Source: Eupeodes corollae (taxonomy: Eukaryota; Arthropoda; Insecta; Diptera; Syrphidae). From it: a DNA stretch of 64,000 bases. Each line of letters starts with the position of its first letter. Position 1 is the first letter of the stretch. The position numbers and the translations under genes were made by a program. This document shows, in pieces, positions 1-10,420 of the stretch. The DNA lies in assembly GCF_945859685.1 (NCBI RefSeq), contig NC_079147.1, positions 215,763,578 through 215,827,577 on the forward strand, read 5' to 3'. A model generated the notes under the pieces. That model saw nothing but the letters and a program-made list of their open reading frames with translations, was not told where the DNA came from and ran no database searches.

Positions 1-525
1 GTTCCACTTTAGTCAGTGAACTATAATTCTCGAAAATTTTGTCTTAATCCTTATTCCTTAAACAGTGAGTAACGAAGATCTCACATAAGCATAAAACAAT
101 GACCGATGATGAATGAATCTTTAAACTCTTTTGAGCTGCGAACCACAAACTCTAGCATAGTATTTTCTTTAGCAACCACAAAATCAATTTAGTTTGTAAT
201 CAAATATTAGACCTTGGTCTCTCTTTTCAAATTGGACTAACACCACGAGAGAAAGATAAAGATTGGAATTTAGAAACATTTAACAAAAGCTGGTTAGCAA
301 TGCACCATACAGATAAACACTCAAAGTATCTTTGAAGCAACAGACAATCGTTCAACGATTTGATACTGCGGCAGAGAGAACTGTTGCTAACCGTTCGTAT
401 GTCATTGATAATATCAGGAATAGAAGGGGTCCCAAGTGACTTCCTTGAGGAACACCAGAGGTAACATGAATTACTTCAGAAAATAAATCATTAACGCCAA
501 CTTCATCCGCCAAATCCAGTACGGG
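1..525 (-). mobile_element. CR1/Jockey-type LINE fragment (reverse transcriptase)
   Basis: Read on the minus strand, this is part of a LINE reverse transcriptase, the enzyme that copies element RNA into DNA at the nick. Bases 442-453 encode VPQG within the classic SGVPQGSHLGPLLFLI finger/palm block (about 410-470). About 150 bases further on, another frame reads LLLNVSKFQSLSFSR, which matches the conserved LN-x-SK-x-x-x-(M/L)-x-FSR segment after the YADD motif. The two blocks lie in different frames and the YADD box between them is not readable, so the copy is dead. It runs to the left edge and may continue outside the window. Clade (CR1 versus Jockey) is inferred from these blocks only. Confidence 0.8.
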
Positions 526-611
526 TCATGTGCAACAACGGGCTTGGAGGATGATAAGATGGACTCATGCAGCTCTAGCTAACCCCTTCACCTTCGTCGA
601 GCAGCAGTGTT

Positions 612-1316
612 ATGGACGTTACTACAGTAAGTAATAGGACGACAAAAACGGTGATCGAGAAAAAGACTACCAAAACTCTCACCGAAGACAGAATATTTCA
701 GAGGAGAATACGAAACACTGAACGGACAATTCGACACCTATCTAACAAAGATCCGAACTCCTTAACGGCAAAGGATAAGATAGTGCTCAAAAACGCTACA
801 CACAACCTTAAGACACTGAGAGCAAAAAATAAAAACAAAAATATAGGGACTAAGAACCTGATGAAGGAGATGGTGGGTCATGTGGCTTCCCTGGACCCTG
901 ATTCAGTGGCAAAAACGTCCAAGAGAACAAGGCAGGATGACACACTTTCGGCCACGAAAACATCACCCCTGCCGAAAAGAAAAAAGACTTTGGCTACAGA
1001 AGAGACGTTGGAGGCGCGCAAATCCGCCATTGCGCATTTCGGAAATCTTTCAAGAAAACTCTCAGAAGACCAATGGCAATTATTTGAAATGAGAATACTA
1101 GATGAAGTTAACGATGTTATCGTTAATAGCAGGCCACCATCACTCTTTGGGGAATTCAGAACCATCCATGGGTTCAAAGTTCTGACGTGCGAGGACGACA
1201 ATACTCTCACTTTCCTGCAGGACTTTGTCAAAATAACGGTAGCTCCCTGGCCCAACGCTGATCTCCGCTTAATCGGTCCGAATCAAATTAGCGACTTCGT
1301 CAAACCTGAGGCTTAA
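612..1316 (+). CDS. LINE ORF1-like (gag-like) protein, 234 aa
   Basis: An uninterrupted 234-codon frame from ATG to TAA, directly upstream of the ORF2 remnants of the same element. The first 120 residues are Lys/Arg/Thr-rich and end in a basic patch (LPKRKKT). The remainder is more globular, with a tryptophan-containing end (VAPWPNADLRLIGP). This layout fits the ORF1 of LOA/R1-type LINEs, which bind element RNA in the retrotransposition particle. I see no CCHC knuckle here. Being intact while ORF2 is crippled is unusual for a fossil copy. Host origin cannot be excluded from sequence alone, but position and style favour the transposon. Confidence 0.6.
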   Translation: MDVTTVSNRTTKTVIEKKTTKTLTEDRIFQRRIRNTERTIRHLSNKDPNSLTAKDKIVLKNATHNLKTLRAKNKNKNIGTKNLMKEMVGHVASLDPDSVAKTSKRTRQDDTLSATKTSPLPKRKKTLATEETLEARKSAIAHFGNLSRKLSEDQWQLFEMRILDEVNDVIVNSRPPSLFGEFRTIHGFKVLTCEDDNTLTFLQDFVKITVAPWPNADLRLIGPNQISDFVKPEA

Positions 1317-1578
1317 ATGATGATCAAAGGTTACGCGATACCCCGAGATCGCGTAGAAAGATGTCTTTAATCTCTAAATACGGAACAGCTAAGTCAAAGC
1401 TGGAAAGAAAAGAAAGAGAGATAGGGGAAAGAACGGAGGAAGGTACAGAAGTGGTGGTGCAACTAAGCCAACAATCTATACCCCTTTTGCGGAAAATTGG
1501 CTACAAAGTAAGCATCGGCATAAACCGGTGCTAAATGCGGCTCATAACCAATAAGACAAACCAAGTAAGTAATAAAGT

Positions 1579-2493
1579 ATGAACATGAAATTGATACAAA
1601 TTAATCTTCATCACAGTAAATCCGCCAGCTCCAATCTTGTGTACATCTTGGGAAGTAGACAAATTGACATTGCCCTGATTCAAGAGCCCCGGATTTCAAG
1701 TGGCAGAATTAGAGGACTACATGCATCAGACTTTATACTATACAAAGCCACACAAGTAGGAAATAGTAATATCAGATTCTGTATGTTAGCCAAGAAGAAG
1801 TTTAGTTAAGCAAATTACAGTGATATAGACCAGTGTGCTGTGAAACTAGAAAGAAAGGGATTCCCATCACTGATCCTGACATCGTCCTATATGCCGCATG
1901 ACAGACCAGAAAGGCCTCCCGATGACATCACAAGCCAGCTTGTAGAAAAAGCTGCCTTTGAGAGATGGGACATGGTACTAGGCTGTGATACAAACTCACA
2001 TCATACCCAATGGGGTAGTACCGACATCAACAACAGAGGAGAGTCTCTTTTTGAATTTATACTAGACCATAATCTTGTAGTAGCAAACAGGGGTAACGAA
2101 CCCACCGACATAGATATAGCATCAGAAAAACTCAGAATTGTTCTAAATAACACTTTAGAAAAAAGCTGTCCTATCAATCATATGGGAAAAGGTAGAAAAA
2201 AACCACCCTGGTGGACCACTGAAATAGTCAACTTAAGAAAAGAAACTAGAAGACTTTTCAACGTCGCCAAAAGAACTAGGAAAGAAGCTGATTGGGAACA
2301 TTATGAGACCAGTCAACGTATTTTTAAGGTCGAAGCACAACGAGCAAAACGTAGTTCATGTCTTTCTGCGACGATATATAGAGTACAAATGTATCAGCAA
2401 GACACAGGTAAATTCTTAGCAAGAATTCAGTCACTCAAAAACCTACAAGCAGCTGGACTGAATCCGGTGGCGGAACGCTTGAGCTCCTTTTGA
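1579..2493 (+). pseudogene. LINE ORF2 N-terminal part: AP endonuclease and linker
   Basis: The frame opens with MKLIQINLHHSKSAS and then IALIQEPR, the N-terminal strand and metal-binding QEP motif of the apurinic-type endonuclease used by R1/LOA LINEs to nick target DNA. An in-frame TAA at 1807-1809 interrupts it. The same frame resumes with DQCAVKLERKG, SSYMPHD and then LGCDTNSHHTQWGS, the conserved GDxNxHHxxWGS block. The last endonuclease block (SDH) is missing: the sequence jumps from NRGNEPT near 2103 to an RKKPPWW linker near 2205, so about 70 residues are deleted. The linker KRTRKEADWEHY matches the region before RT. A stop at 2491 ends this piece. Confidence 0.8.
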
Positions 2494-2517
2494 TCACTCA
2501 TTTTCCTGGCTACGTTC

Positions 2518-2850
2518 TTGAACATTCTTGACACCTGCGGCACTACAGGAAAGATCCGGCCCTGTTTTAACAAACAAAGAACGGTAAGAATGATGCAGCT
2601 ACACAAGGGATCACTTCGATCTCTTTTAAGCATAATCACCGGACATAATATGTTAGGTTTTCATATGAAAAAGATGAGAATCAATTCAGATGATCTATGC
2701 AGAGGATGGGGTGACGAGGAGGTGCATGAAGTCATTCCGCACTTTCTGTGTCACTGTCCCGCACTCACCCATCAAAGGAAGAAACTGCTTGGCAACTATT
2801 TCTTCGGGGATTTAGAAGAACTCTCTAGTACCCCAGGTACTAACATTTGA
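2518..2850 (+). pseudogene. LINE ORF2 C-terminal tail (zinc-knuckle-like)
   Basis: Encodes LSIITGHNMLG, then a Cys/His cluster (DDLCRGW, HFLCHCPALTHQR) and ends near GDLEEL. This is the tail that follows RNase H in LOA/R1/I-group LINEs: TGH-x-x-L, Cys, acidic run, H-F-L-C-x-C-P-A-L-x-x-x-R. The first knuckle cysteine pair is altered (CRGW rather than CRxC). It lies in the same frame as the upstream endonuclease piece. A short frameshifted continuation, NFVKASYWLD, is readable just past 2850 and matches the usual last residues. Confidence 0.78.
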
Positions 2851-3001
2851 ACTTCGTCAAAGCCTCTTATTGGCTTGACTAACTGAACACATAGGTTGTT
2901 CTTATTAGCTTAAGTAGCAATACTCACGGGTATCACAATGAATCTGTATAATTAAGTGTGACAGTAAAGACATCAACTGTCAGCTCTTCAACCTAACCTT
3001 A

Positions 3002-6000
3002 AGGCGAAAAAACTGTGTTTGTTTATCATCATCAGTTTGAAAAACATTTTCGAGATTTCTAGTGATTTGGCTACAAAAATAGCTAGGTTTGTTGTAGTAG
3101 ATCTCGCAATCGTTTTTTTAAGAATAAAGGTTAGTTTTTCATAAACTATTTTCTCTTATTTTAGTTATCTAATAATAGGAAAAAAGAGATTAGACTTCCA
3201 AAAATAAAGATTTGAAATTTAAAGTCAGTACTCGACTTGAGTATTCCACAAATATGAGTTGGCTACATTCGTTTTTTTCTTATGCTGGTGTTTGGGATAG
3301 TTCCGAAAACAATTAAAACACCAAGTCAATTCGATTCACAAAGTATGTATGATTTCTTATTGGAGCATAAGAACGTCTTACCAGATAGGAAGTTATTATA
3401 AAAGAGAGCGATTCGATATTACAGAAAATGTTTAGTACCAAAAGATAAGACAATGAAGTATCAGTAAGCAGAATTATATGATGAGTTAAATAAGAAAAAA
3501 CTGCTAAATGCACAAAAATTGTTTAAAAACAAAAGTCTGGTTGAGCATGATTCTAATACGGAATGAAAAAAACAAGAGATTGGAAAAATTTCAATATTTC
3601 TTAACTTTGGTATTCTGAGCATGAAACATATCAAAAGATATATTTCGGGAAATGCCTCCGTACGAAAATAAGTTGCATCAAGAGATGGGTAAGTAAAGCA
3701 GCCAACTTCAATCTTGAATTTATAGCCCTGGGTAAGACTTTGATGAGTCGGTAACGTCAAAATGCCCAAGACACTTCCATTATGTCAGACAGTCCAGTCA
3801 GACTTTAGAAATCTTTATTTGCTCAAAAACAGTGTGATAATGTATTTTTGACAGGAATTCAAAATTCAAACTTCATTGAGTACTTAACCACTTTTGTCAG
3901 TGTACAGGGAAATTAAGGCGTAGGAAAGTTATATGCAAAAGGCAAAAGGGTATATATTTGAAAAGAACATAAGAAAATAAAGTGGAAGGAAATAGAAAAG
4001 TGGCAAATTTGTTTAATCAAAAAAGCTTCAAAGACTATTACTTAATTTAAATAGAAATAACCTAAAATTAAATAACGATCCTTTTTATAGGCCACTGGAA
4101 CCTTTTTTGGGTCTTATAGACAGTGTCAATTATAAGTTTCGTAAGAATAATAAGGGAACGTTTGACCACAAAGTAGAGAAATGCATTGCACACAAACAAA
4201 CAGTATCTGTCCTTACACCTCTGTGAAGCCATTCCCAATACTCGAAACCTTCAAAAACATTAAATGTAATCCTCAAACGGTTCCAAAAAGGGAACTTTAA
4301 TAAACAAAATTGCTGATTTTTAGGTTGAAAACATTTGCATTTATTCTAAACTCTTACAAATAAATAATGACGAAAGTTATTCAGCAAGAAATACAAGTTA
4401 CTGATCCATTAATTCTAAAGATAAAATTTGCGTACAAATGATATGAAGATATTTTATTGGCACATTTGAAACTATACCAAGTGTATTTTAAAAATCAAAC
4501 TTCTTTGGTTCATTTTGCTTCATAAATTATCACTTTAAAGATATTAGCAATAATGGCAAAAGTTTTCAGCAAAGTGAAAAGTATGGATGCGCTTGGCTTT
4601 AGCAAGAATTTCAAAGATTTCATTTAATTTGGAATGGCTTCATAAGCCTTCAAAAACTGCATTATTTCCTTTAATAATTCCATATTTGACCTAAATTCAA
4701 TGAACATTTTAAAATGAAGTCTTTGATGATTTAGATGAATTTGTTAAAACAAACCTTAAACCTGTGCTGGGATTGTTTTTTGTGTTCCCAATCAAGACGA
4801 ATGCTAAAATAAATTTTGGTTAAAGCTTTTTCCTTGTGGGATCAGCTTTTCTTTTATTTTCAACTCAACTATTCTGAAATTGATTTTCTTCAAACATCAT
4901 AATCTAGATAGCCAATATGATGCTCTTCCTTTAATTATTGTTTTATTTAAAAGTTTCAAAGGAATGTTATTTACAATTGATCACACCTTACCAAAAGTTT
5001 GTACGAAAACAATTTTTATACCAAAAAAGCAGAATACATATGTGAGCTTCAAATAAAACCCTCTAAGGAATTAAGGATTGGCAATTGCCACTGCTATTGC
5101 CATGGCCATCAAAATCAAGCATTTTCAATTCCATTAGTCAAAGACATCTCATCTACATATATACGAGGTATGGTATATATCCCTCTCTATTTCCGCCCGA
5201 GTAGAAAATATACACCAATATTTTTATGCTTCGATTTTTGGGACAAACTTCAATTACAAACCAGTAGGTATCCCAACAGTATATCGGTAGACCTTTAACA
5301 ATAACGTCCACTTGTGCAAGGAGACGAACAAAATTTTATCTCACCCCTGATGCCAAATTTCAAAAAAGCATCAAAAGGATTGCTTTGACTCAAATTCCTC
5401 TGACCGAAGGAAGAACTATTCACTTTATGTACGAAATACGAACACAAGTATACCAGTGGATATTTGGTACATACATACATATGTATGGGTACAACATCAA
5501 CATCAGTTGTAGATATCCCATTCGCAATACGATGATGATGGCATAAGACCAAGAACGTCATCGTCATCATCGAAAATGTTGCAATCAAAGGACATTTCTC
5601 TTATGATTTCACATTGGGCATGGATGGAATGGATGGTATAGTCATCGTTATTCCCACTGGTTTCCATCGAGAGGTGGCCATTAGGAAGACCCAAGCGATA
5701 TACCAGAAAGTACACAGAAGCCGTATAACGAATATAACGATAACGTTCCATGCTATGATGGTGACATATACATACATCCATTCATACACACAACACAGTA
5801 CACAGTACACATTCAAAAATATTTTCAACTTAAATGACCATTTTTGCAATGGCTATGTCCAACTCAAACTAAAACTCAAAACTCAAACTCAAACCCTTCA
5901 ATAAAAACTAATAGGTCCTTGCATTTGAAGCACACATTCTTGCGCTTATGGATTGCATCATGATGATGGGTCACAGGGATTTGGAAAGATGCGGATGCGA

Positions 6001-8030
6001 ATGTTGAATCGTATGAGAATAAACCTTGTATATGATGGGAGTGTCTGTCTATACATACTTGTATGCATATGCCTAGGACATTTTTGGTCATAAAAGTGAA
6101 GAGAACAATCAAATGAATCACCTCCTCTATAACCCCTTTTTTATCTAGGTCATGTTTGATGCTAAGTGCTCGAAGGGAAGCCCCAAAACAATCCTTGCTC
6201 CCTTTATATCCACATTCGTAATAAAAACAACAATCAAAGAAAAATCCGCAGCAGGACATCAAAGTAAATTTCACAAATCTATGGTTTTTGATTTTTTGAA
6301 TTTTAATACGAAAAATAAAAAGCTTGCTTCTTGCACAAAGCTGATGTTGGAATAAGTATTTTTTTTTCAGAATTTTATGTGGTACAATTTTTGGTGTAAG
6401 AAAAAGAGAGAGAAAATATTGTACGCCAAGAATCTACAACTTTACCTCCGACACAAATGTGGAAGAAAATTTATCTCTGAAAAACTTAAGTTTTTCAAGA
6501 CATTGAGAGCTTAAATCAACTCCTAATCCAAGTTGAAATCAAACATTCATATACAATTTTACCCAGAAGTAGAGTTAAGAAAGTAGTTGCGTATATATGT
6601 ATGTGTATTAATAGGTATGTACAATTTTACCTGTCTGTGTGTTTGTGTGGGTGTATTTATATAAACGGTTAAGTAAGCACTTACATCATAAGTAAAATGG
6701 AAAACTTTTCCAATTTGACGCTAAAGTACATTCAAAACGTAGAAGGAAATTTTCTTTGAATCTAGAATTTGAAATAATATATCCTATTGTATTAGGAGAA
6801 AGGTATTTCAAGTTTATATTATGTACATTTATATATATACCCTAGTACTCTCTTATATGAAGTGCTTTTCAGAACTTATGTATTTCCTACGTTATACCTT
6901 ACTTAAATGTATGGCATTGATACCATCAAGCAAGGAGCTTTATATTATAAGCCTTCTCTTTTCAAGCAGTCCTTGAGAATTTAATACTATACTTCACTAT
7001 GTTAGGAAGTGTTCTTATGATGTACATACGTATGTATATATTTAAAGGTATAGTAAATAATATACAATACGTTTGTTCTTCAAAGTTATATTTCTAAACA
7101 ATACTATACCTATAGTCACATTGATTTTCTGACAAGTGCCTACCGCAAAGTCTTATTTCAGAGTTTAACAGAGTTAATTAATAAAATTTAAATAAATTAT
7201 TTGATGTGGTGGTAAGTATGTTGTATAAGACACTAAGCTAGGATTAGAATCCAAATTTAACTGATTTTGAGGGTAGTAAAAATAACCTTCTTCAACTTTG
7301 TACATGGCATTAATAGAAGTCAGTATTTGTTGTTTTATCAGTATAAAGCCCAGTTTCACGTTTTGGCGAATTAAATTGACGACAAAGATCATGCGATCTT
7401 AGATTGGAAGATTTTGTTTCATGGAAATAATCCTAGAACCTGATTGATTTAAATTTTTTACTACAGTAATACTAAATGGCACTTCATTGAAATAAACAAT
7501 GAACCTGGATAAAGGCTAATTACAGCCATATCTAGTACTATGTGCTCTTTGAAATATAAAAAAATCTAGGTCTTTGTGTTTTACCTAGAACATAAATAGG
7601 ACTAGTGCAAGAAGTCTTTAACACTTAATAGAATAACAGTGTAAATCTCTAATGAGCATTACACTTTGCAGTTTTCAACGTGATTCCCGGAATTGTATGT
7701 CAAGTAATTGCCACCTAGCCTTATATTCAGGACGAAAGCTATAACGTGATTTGGAGATAACCATAGACCAGATAGATAGCCCACTAACATGTAACATGAC
7801 ACCAATAAATAATAAACTATTGAAGTCATATTAAACTTTCTGACAATCTTCTAAACTTTTAAAAACAGTTTGAAATCATCTGCATACATCAGACAAACGC
7901 AGTAATTTATCACTGAAAAAATATCATCAGTAAAAATAATAAAAAGAAGTGGACTAAGATGGCTTCGTTGCGGAACACCTTATTATTTGTTGAAAGATTA
8001 TTATCCAGCTTAGTTATCAACATAATCATC
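3002..8030. other. AT-rich stretch without recognisable genes
   Basis: About 5 kb with only short frames and no protein motif I can recognise. It holds small simple repeats: an AAACTC-type run at about 5861-5896, TACA/TGTA tetranucleotide palindromes at about 5470-5487, and TATG-rich sequence at about 6590-6660 and 7020-7040. It is probably intergenic or intronic DNA, with some old transposon sequence too decayed to read. Confidence 0.5.
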
Positions 8031-8141
8031 GGATGCCTTGGAAGGGTCAGTCTTATCTTCTGCCCCAGCCCGGTATATCGGCTCTGCCGGGGCTGACCTC
8101 TATTTTCCAACTCGTGGGACGAACATTCAAAAACTTTCATA

Positions 8142-8863
8142 AAATGGACGAACTAGACATGACGAACGTAGAAACATCCACAGACTTGGAGGATGAACTC
8201 TTGGCCTCCAGCCAGGAGACTTTGAAGGGGAGCTCATTTAGCGCTGGTAGTTCCAGCTCTTTTGAGCAATACAAAACCACAGGAAGTATAGGCAGTGCTA
8301 TTCATAGCAATCCTATACAAAAACAAAACCCTCGAGTGGCAGTGCAACTAGGGCCCCTGACCTAGTTTTGACTCTGGCGAGATGCTCAGGGGGTATAGGG
8401 TTATTAAGTGTGCGGACAGGTAAGCAATGGGAGGGCTTGAAGCTTATCCCAGCTAAGGACATCCCTAGACAACCGAAGGCTAGCATTTGGTTGCCGTTCT
8501 TGAGCATAAAGCCAAGCGGACAGGACCTGATCCGAGGTCTTCAAAAGGTAAAATCCGCTGGTCCCTTTGCACAATTGGGCTGTAGTTAAGGCAGAAGAAC
8601 CGCAGAAGACCAGCGCCTCTTACCTCCTGAGGATTAGCGAGGAGAGTCGAGGGGCTCTCGAAAAGGCCGAATACAAACTCAGTTTTGGCATAAGAAATGC
8701 CAAAATTAAAATTCTGCAGATTCGGGGAACAGACACCGGCAAAGCTGATGACAACGTCGAAGTTGACGATGTTATAAGCGGAGTCGAGATCCCCAACGAG
8801 TTGCCGGGCCCTAGCTCTGCAGTAAAAATAATTAAAAAACGCGCTGAAGGTCATTCAGATTAA
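8142..8863 (+). pseudogene. LINE ORF1-like (gag-like) remnant
   Basis: The frame begins MDELDMTNVETSTDLEDE, an acidic Ser-rich start, and breaks with a TAG near 8363. Further frames read KASIWLPFLSIKP (about 8490) and, after a shift near 8567, WAVVKAEEP...SASYLLRISEESRGALEKAEYKL. The block of Trp-Leu-Pro, then a WxVxxxEE strand, then LLRIxEES, resembles the gag-like domain found in ORF1 of LOA-type insect LINEs (I believe DUF4780-like; a profile search would settle it). At least two frameshifts or stops separate the blocks. Confidence 0.6.
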
Positions 8864-8899
8864 TCTGAAGCAATAAGTGGGGACTTCAGTCGGAGTTGA

Positions 8900-9475
8900 T
8901 TTTATGGACGTACACAGCCGTAGTACGTCCAATCTTAACATATGGTTCGATTGTGTGGTGACCAGCTCTTGGCAAAGCTTATAATATTGATAAGCTAAAG
9001 AAGGTTCAGAGAACAGCTTGCGTGGGCACCACAGGGGCCATGCGTACTTGCCCAACGGACGCCTTAAACGTTATTTTGGATCTTCTACCAATCGACCTTT
9101 TTATTAAATACATAGTTTAATACTTCACTCCTACTTTGTGCCTTAGTAAGGGTTTAAAGGTTATTTTCCCATCGAGAGAAGATTGAGAGGATGACATCGT
9201 ATCGATAGGTTTCGACACAACCATCTTTACTGGCCGCTCAAAGATGGAGTGCAGAGTTGGTGCTGTGATCTTTTCTGAGTCCCTAAATGTAGCCAAATCA
9301 TTTAGGCTTCCTGACTTTGCTAGTGTTTTTCAGGCTGAACTGCTGGCAATAAGGAAGGCATGTAAGATACTTAAACAAAACCCAAACCAAAACCGAAATG
9401 CGGCTATCTTTACATACAGTCAGGCAGCTGTCAAAGCCATTAACTCGGCCATATCCTCATCTTAATTGGTCCAGC
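8900..9475 (+). pseudogene. LINE ORF2: end of RT and N-terminal RNase H
   Basis: Starts with WTYTAVVRPILTYGSIVW, the conserved thumb-proximal motif of R1/LOA RTs, followed by a TGA where a Trp is expected. It continues DKLKKVQRTACVGTTGAMRT and then the LLPIDL segment. RNase H begins near 9215 but reads FTGRSKMECRVGA where the catalytic FTDGSK is expected (Asp changed to Gly). The glutamate segment is kept (VFQAELLAIRKAC). A later IFTYSQAAVKAI replaces the expected TDSQAA (Asp changed to Tyr). Two catalytic carboxylates are therefore gone. A TAA ends the frame near 9463. Confidence 0.8.
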
Positions 9476-9516
9476 AATGTCGCGATGAGCTTGGGAGCCT
9501 GAATATTTTTCGGTGT

Positions 9517-10045
9517 CACCCTGATCTGGGTTCCGGGCCATAGTGGTATCGTGGAAAATGAACGGGCTGACGAGCTAGCCAGGCAAGGATCGGCCCTTCA
9601 TAGCTCATAGCTTGCGGAAATGGTTAACATTCCTCTTGGTGCTATGAAGGGTAAAATCTTTTCTATCTACCAAACTGAATCAAACCGAAGGTGGAGCAAT
9701 TTAAACAACTGCATTATATCTAGGAAGATAAGGCCCACCTATAACAAAACCCGTACAAACGATCTTCTATGCAGGCCAAGGCAAGACATAGCCAGGATTG
9801 TTGCGGTTTGTACCGGACATTGGCCTATAGGAGAGAAGTTGGGTATCTCTTACAACACCTTTTGTCGTAGCTGTAGTGACCAAAGAGAAAGTGAAACCAT
9901 AATCCATTTCCTCTTCAAATGTCCTGCTTTGGCAAACACTAGAATGAAATACTTTGGAAAAGCATTCTTTCACGAACTTGATGAGCTATCTAAGACAAAG
10001 ATTAGAGACCTAATCTTTTTTCTCAATGCAACAAAATGGCTCTAA
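9517..10045 (+). pseudogene. LINE ORF2: C-terminal RNase H and zinc-knuckle tail
   Basis: Reads LIWVPGHSGIVENERADELARQGS, the last RNase H block with its GHSGIxxNExAD motif, followed by a stop near 9608. The tail then reads CTGHWPIGEKLG, CRSCSDQRESETIIHFLFKCPALANTR and DLIFFLNATKW. This gives a C-x2-C...H-x4-C knuckle typical of LOA/R1/I-group ORF2 proteins, which is thought to contact nucleic acid. The tail is much better kept than the upstream parts. Confidence 0.8.
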
Positions 10046-10189
10046 CATAATCGCTATGAAGCTTCTCTACAAATCTATCTCTTTTAATCAAAGGTCAAAC
10101 GAGTTTTTGGTATCAAAACGGCGCACTACAGCGCTAATTGGATCTCAGGCTAGGTTGCCTTGAGATCGCCATTTCTACCTACCTACCTT

Positions 10190-10420
10190 TCAACATAAAA
10201 GGACATTGATATTAAAGTTTTGGGTATTAAAATGGGAGTGAAAACCAGAGTTGGGTAAAGAATTCCACATTCTCAATGTGCCGTTAAAAAAATCTCTTTT
10301 CTTAATAGTACTTCCAAAATTGAGCTCAAGGATAAGCTGGTGTGAGATCCTGAAAGTGCGAATATTACGCTCAAATTCAAAACAACATTGTTTGTAAAAA
10401 TATTTTAAAAAGAACAAAAG
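10190..10420 (-). mobile_element. Jockey-type LINE, 3' end of ORF2
   Basis: On the minus strand it reads FRISHQLILELNFGSTIKKRDFFNGTLRMWNSLP, which aligns with the C-terminal segment seen in four other copies in this window (HQFTLxxNFGRTVKxRDSFFSRTxRMWNALP). Only about 75 codons remain. The CDS end lies near 10190, directly next to the LOA-type element on the other strand, so one may have inserted beside the other. Confidence 0.72.

Larger units (their letters stand above)
540..3001 (+). mobile_element. LOA/R1-type LINE, internally deleted copy
   Basis: A plus-strand LINE carrying, in order, an ORF1-like frame (612-1316), an AP-endonuclease start (1579), endonuclease and linker pieces, and the C-terminal zinc-knuckle tail (2518-2850). 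The reverse transcriptase and RNase H that should lie between the linker and the tail are absent, so roughly 600-700 codons are missing. The three ORF2 pieces share one reading frame, interrupted only by stops near 1807 and 2491. The 5' limit is uncertain because a different LINE fragment abuts at about 525. The 3' limit near 3001 is set by the end of a distinct, less AT-rich stretch and is approximate. LOA/R1 clade is inferred from the endonuclease and tail motifs. Confidence 0.8.
8040..10175 (+). mobile_element. LOA/R1-type LINE, second copy, internally deleted
   Basis: A plus-strand LINE distinct from the one at 540-3001. It contains a broken ORF1 (8142-8863), an abrupt jump at about 8865-8905 into the last part of RT, then a damaged RNase H (about 9215-9600) and the zinc-knuckle tail (9620-10045). 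Endonuclease and most of RT are missing. The 3' region (10046-10175) includes an imperfect inverted repeat, ATCTCAGGC with GCCTTGAGAT, near the end. Boundaries are approximate to tens of bases. Multiple stops and frame changes show that it is dead. Confidence 0.82.

Noticed and set aside
878..1255. 125-codon minus-strand open frame
   Set aside because: It is the antisense of the 234-codon ORF1-like frame, with no recognisable domain.
5614..6274. Several overlapping frames on both strands that could suggest a host exon
   Set aside because: Frames overlap in four phases, are rich in low-complexity words, and no conserved protein pattern is visible.
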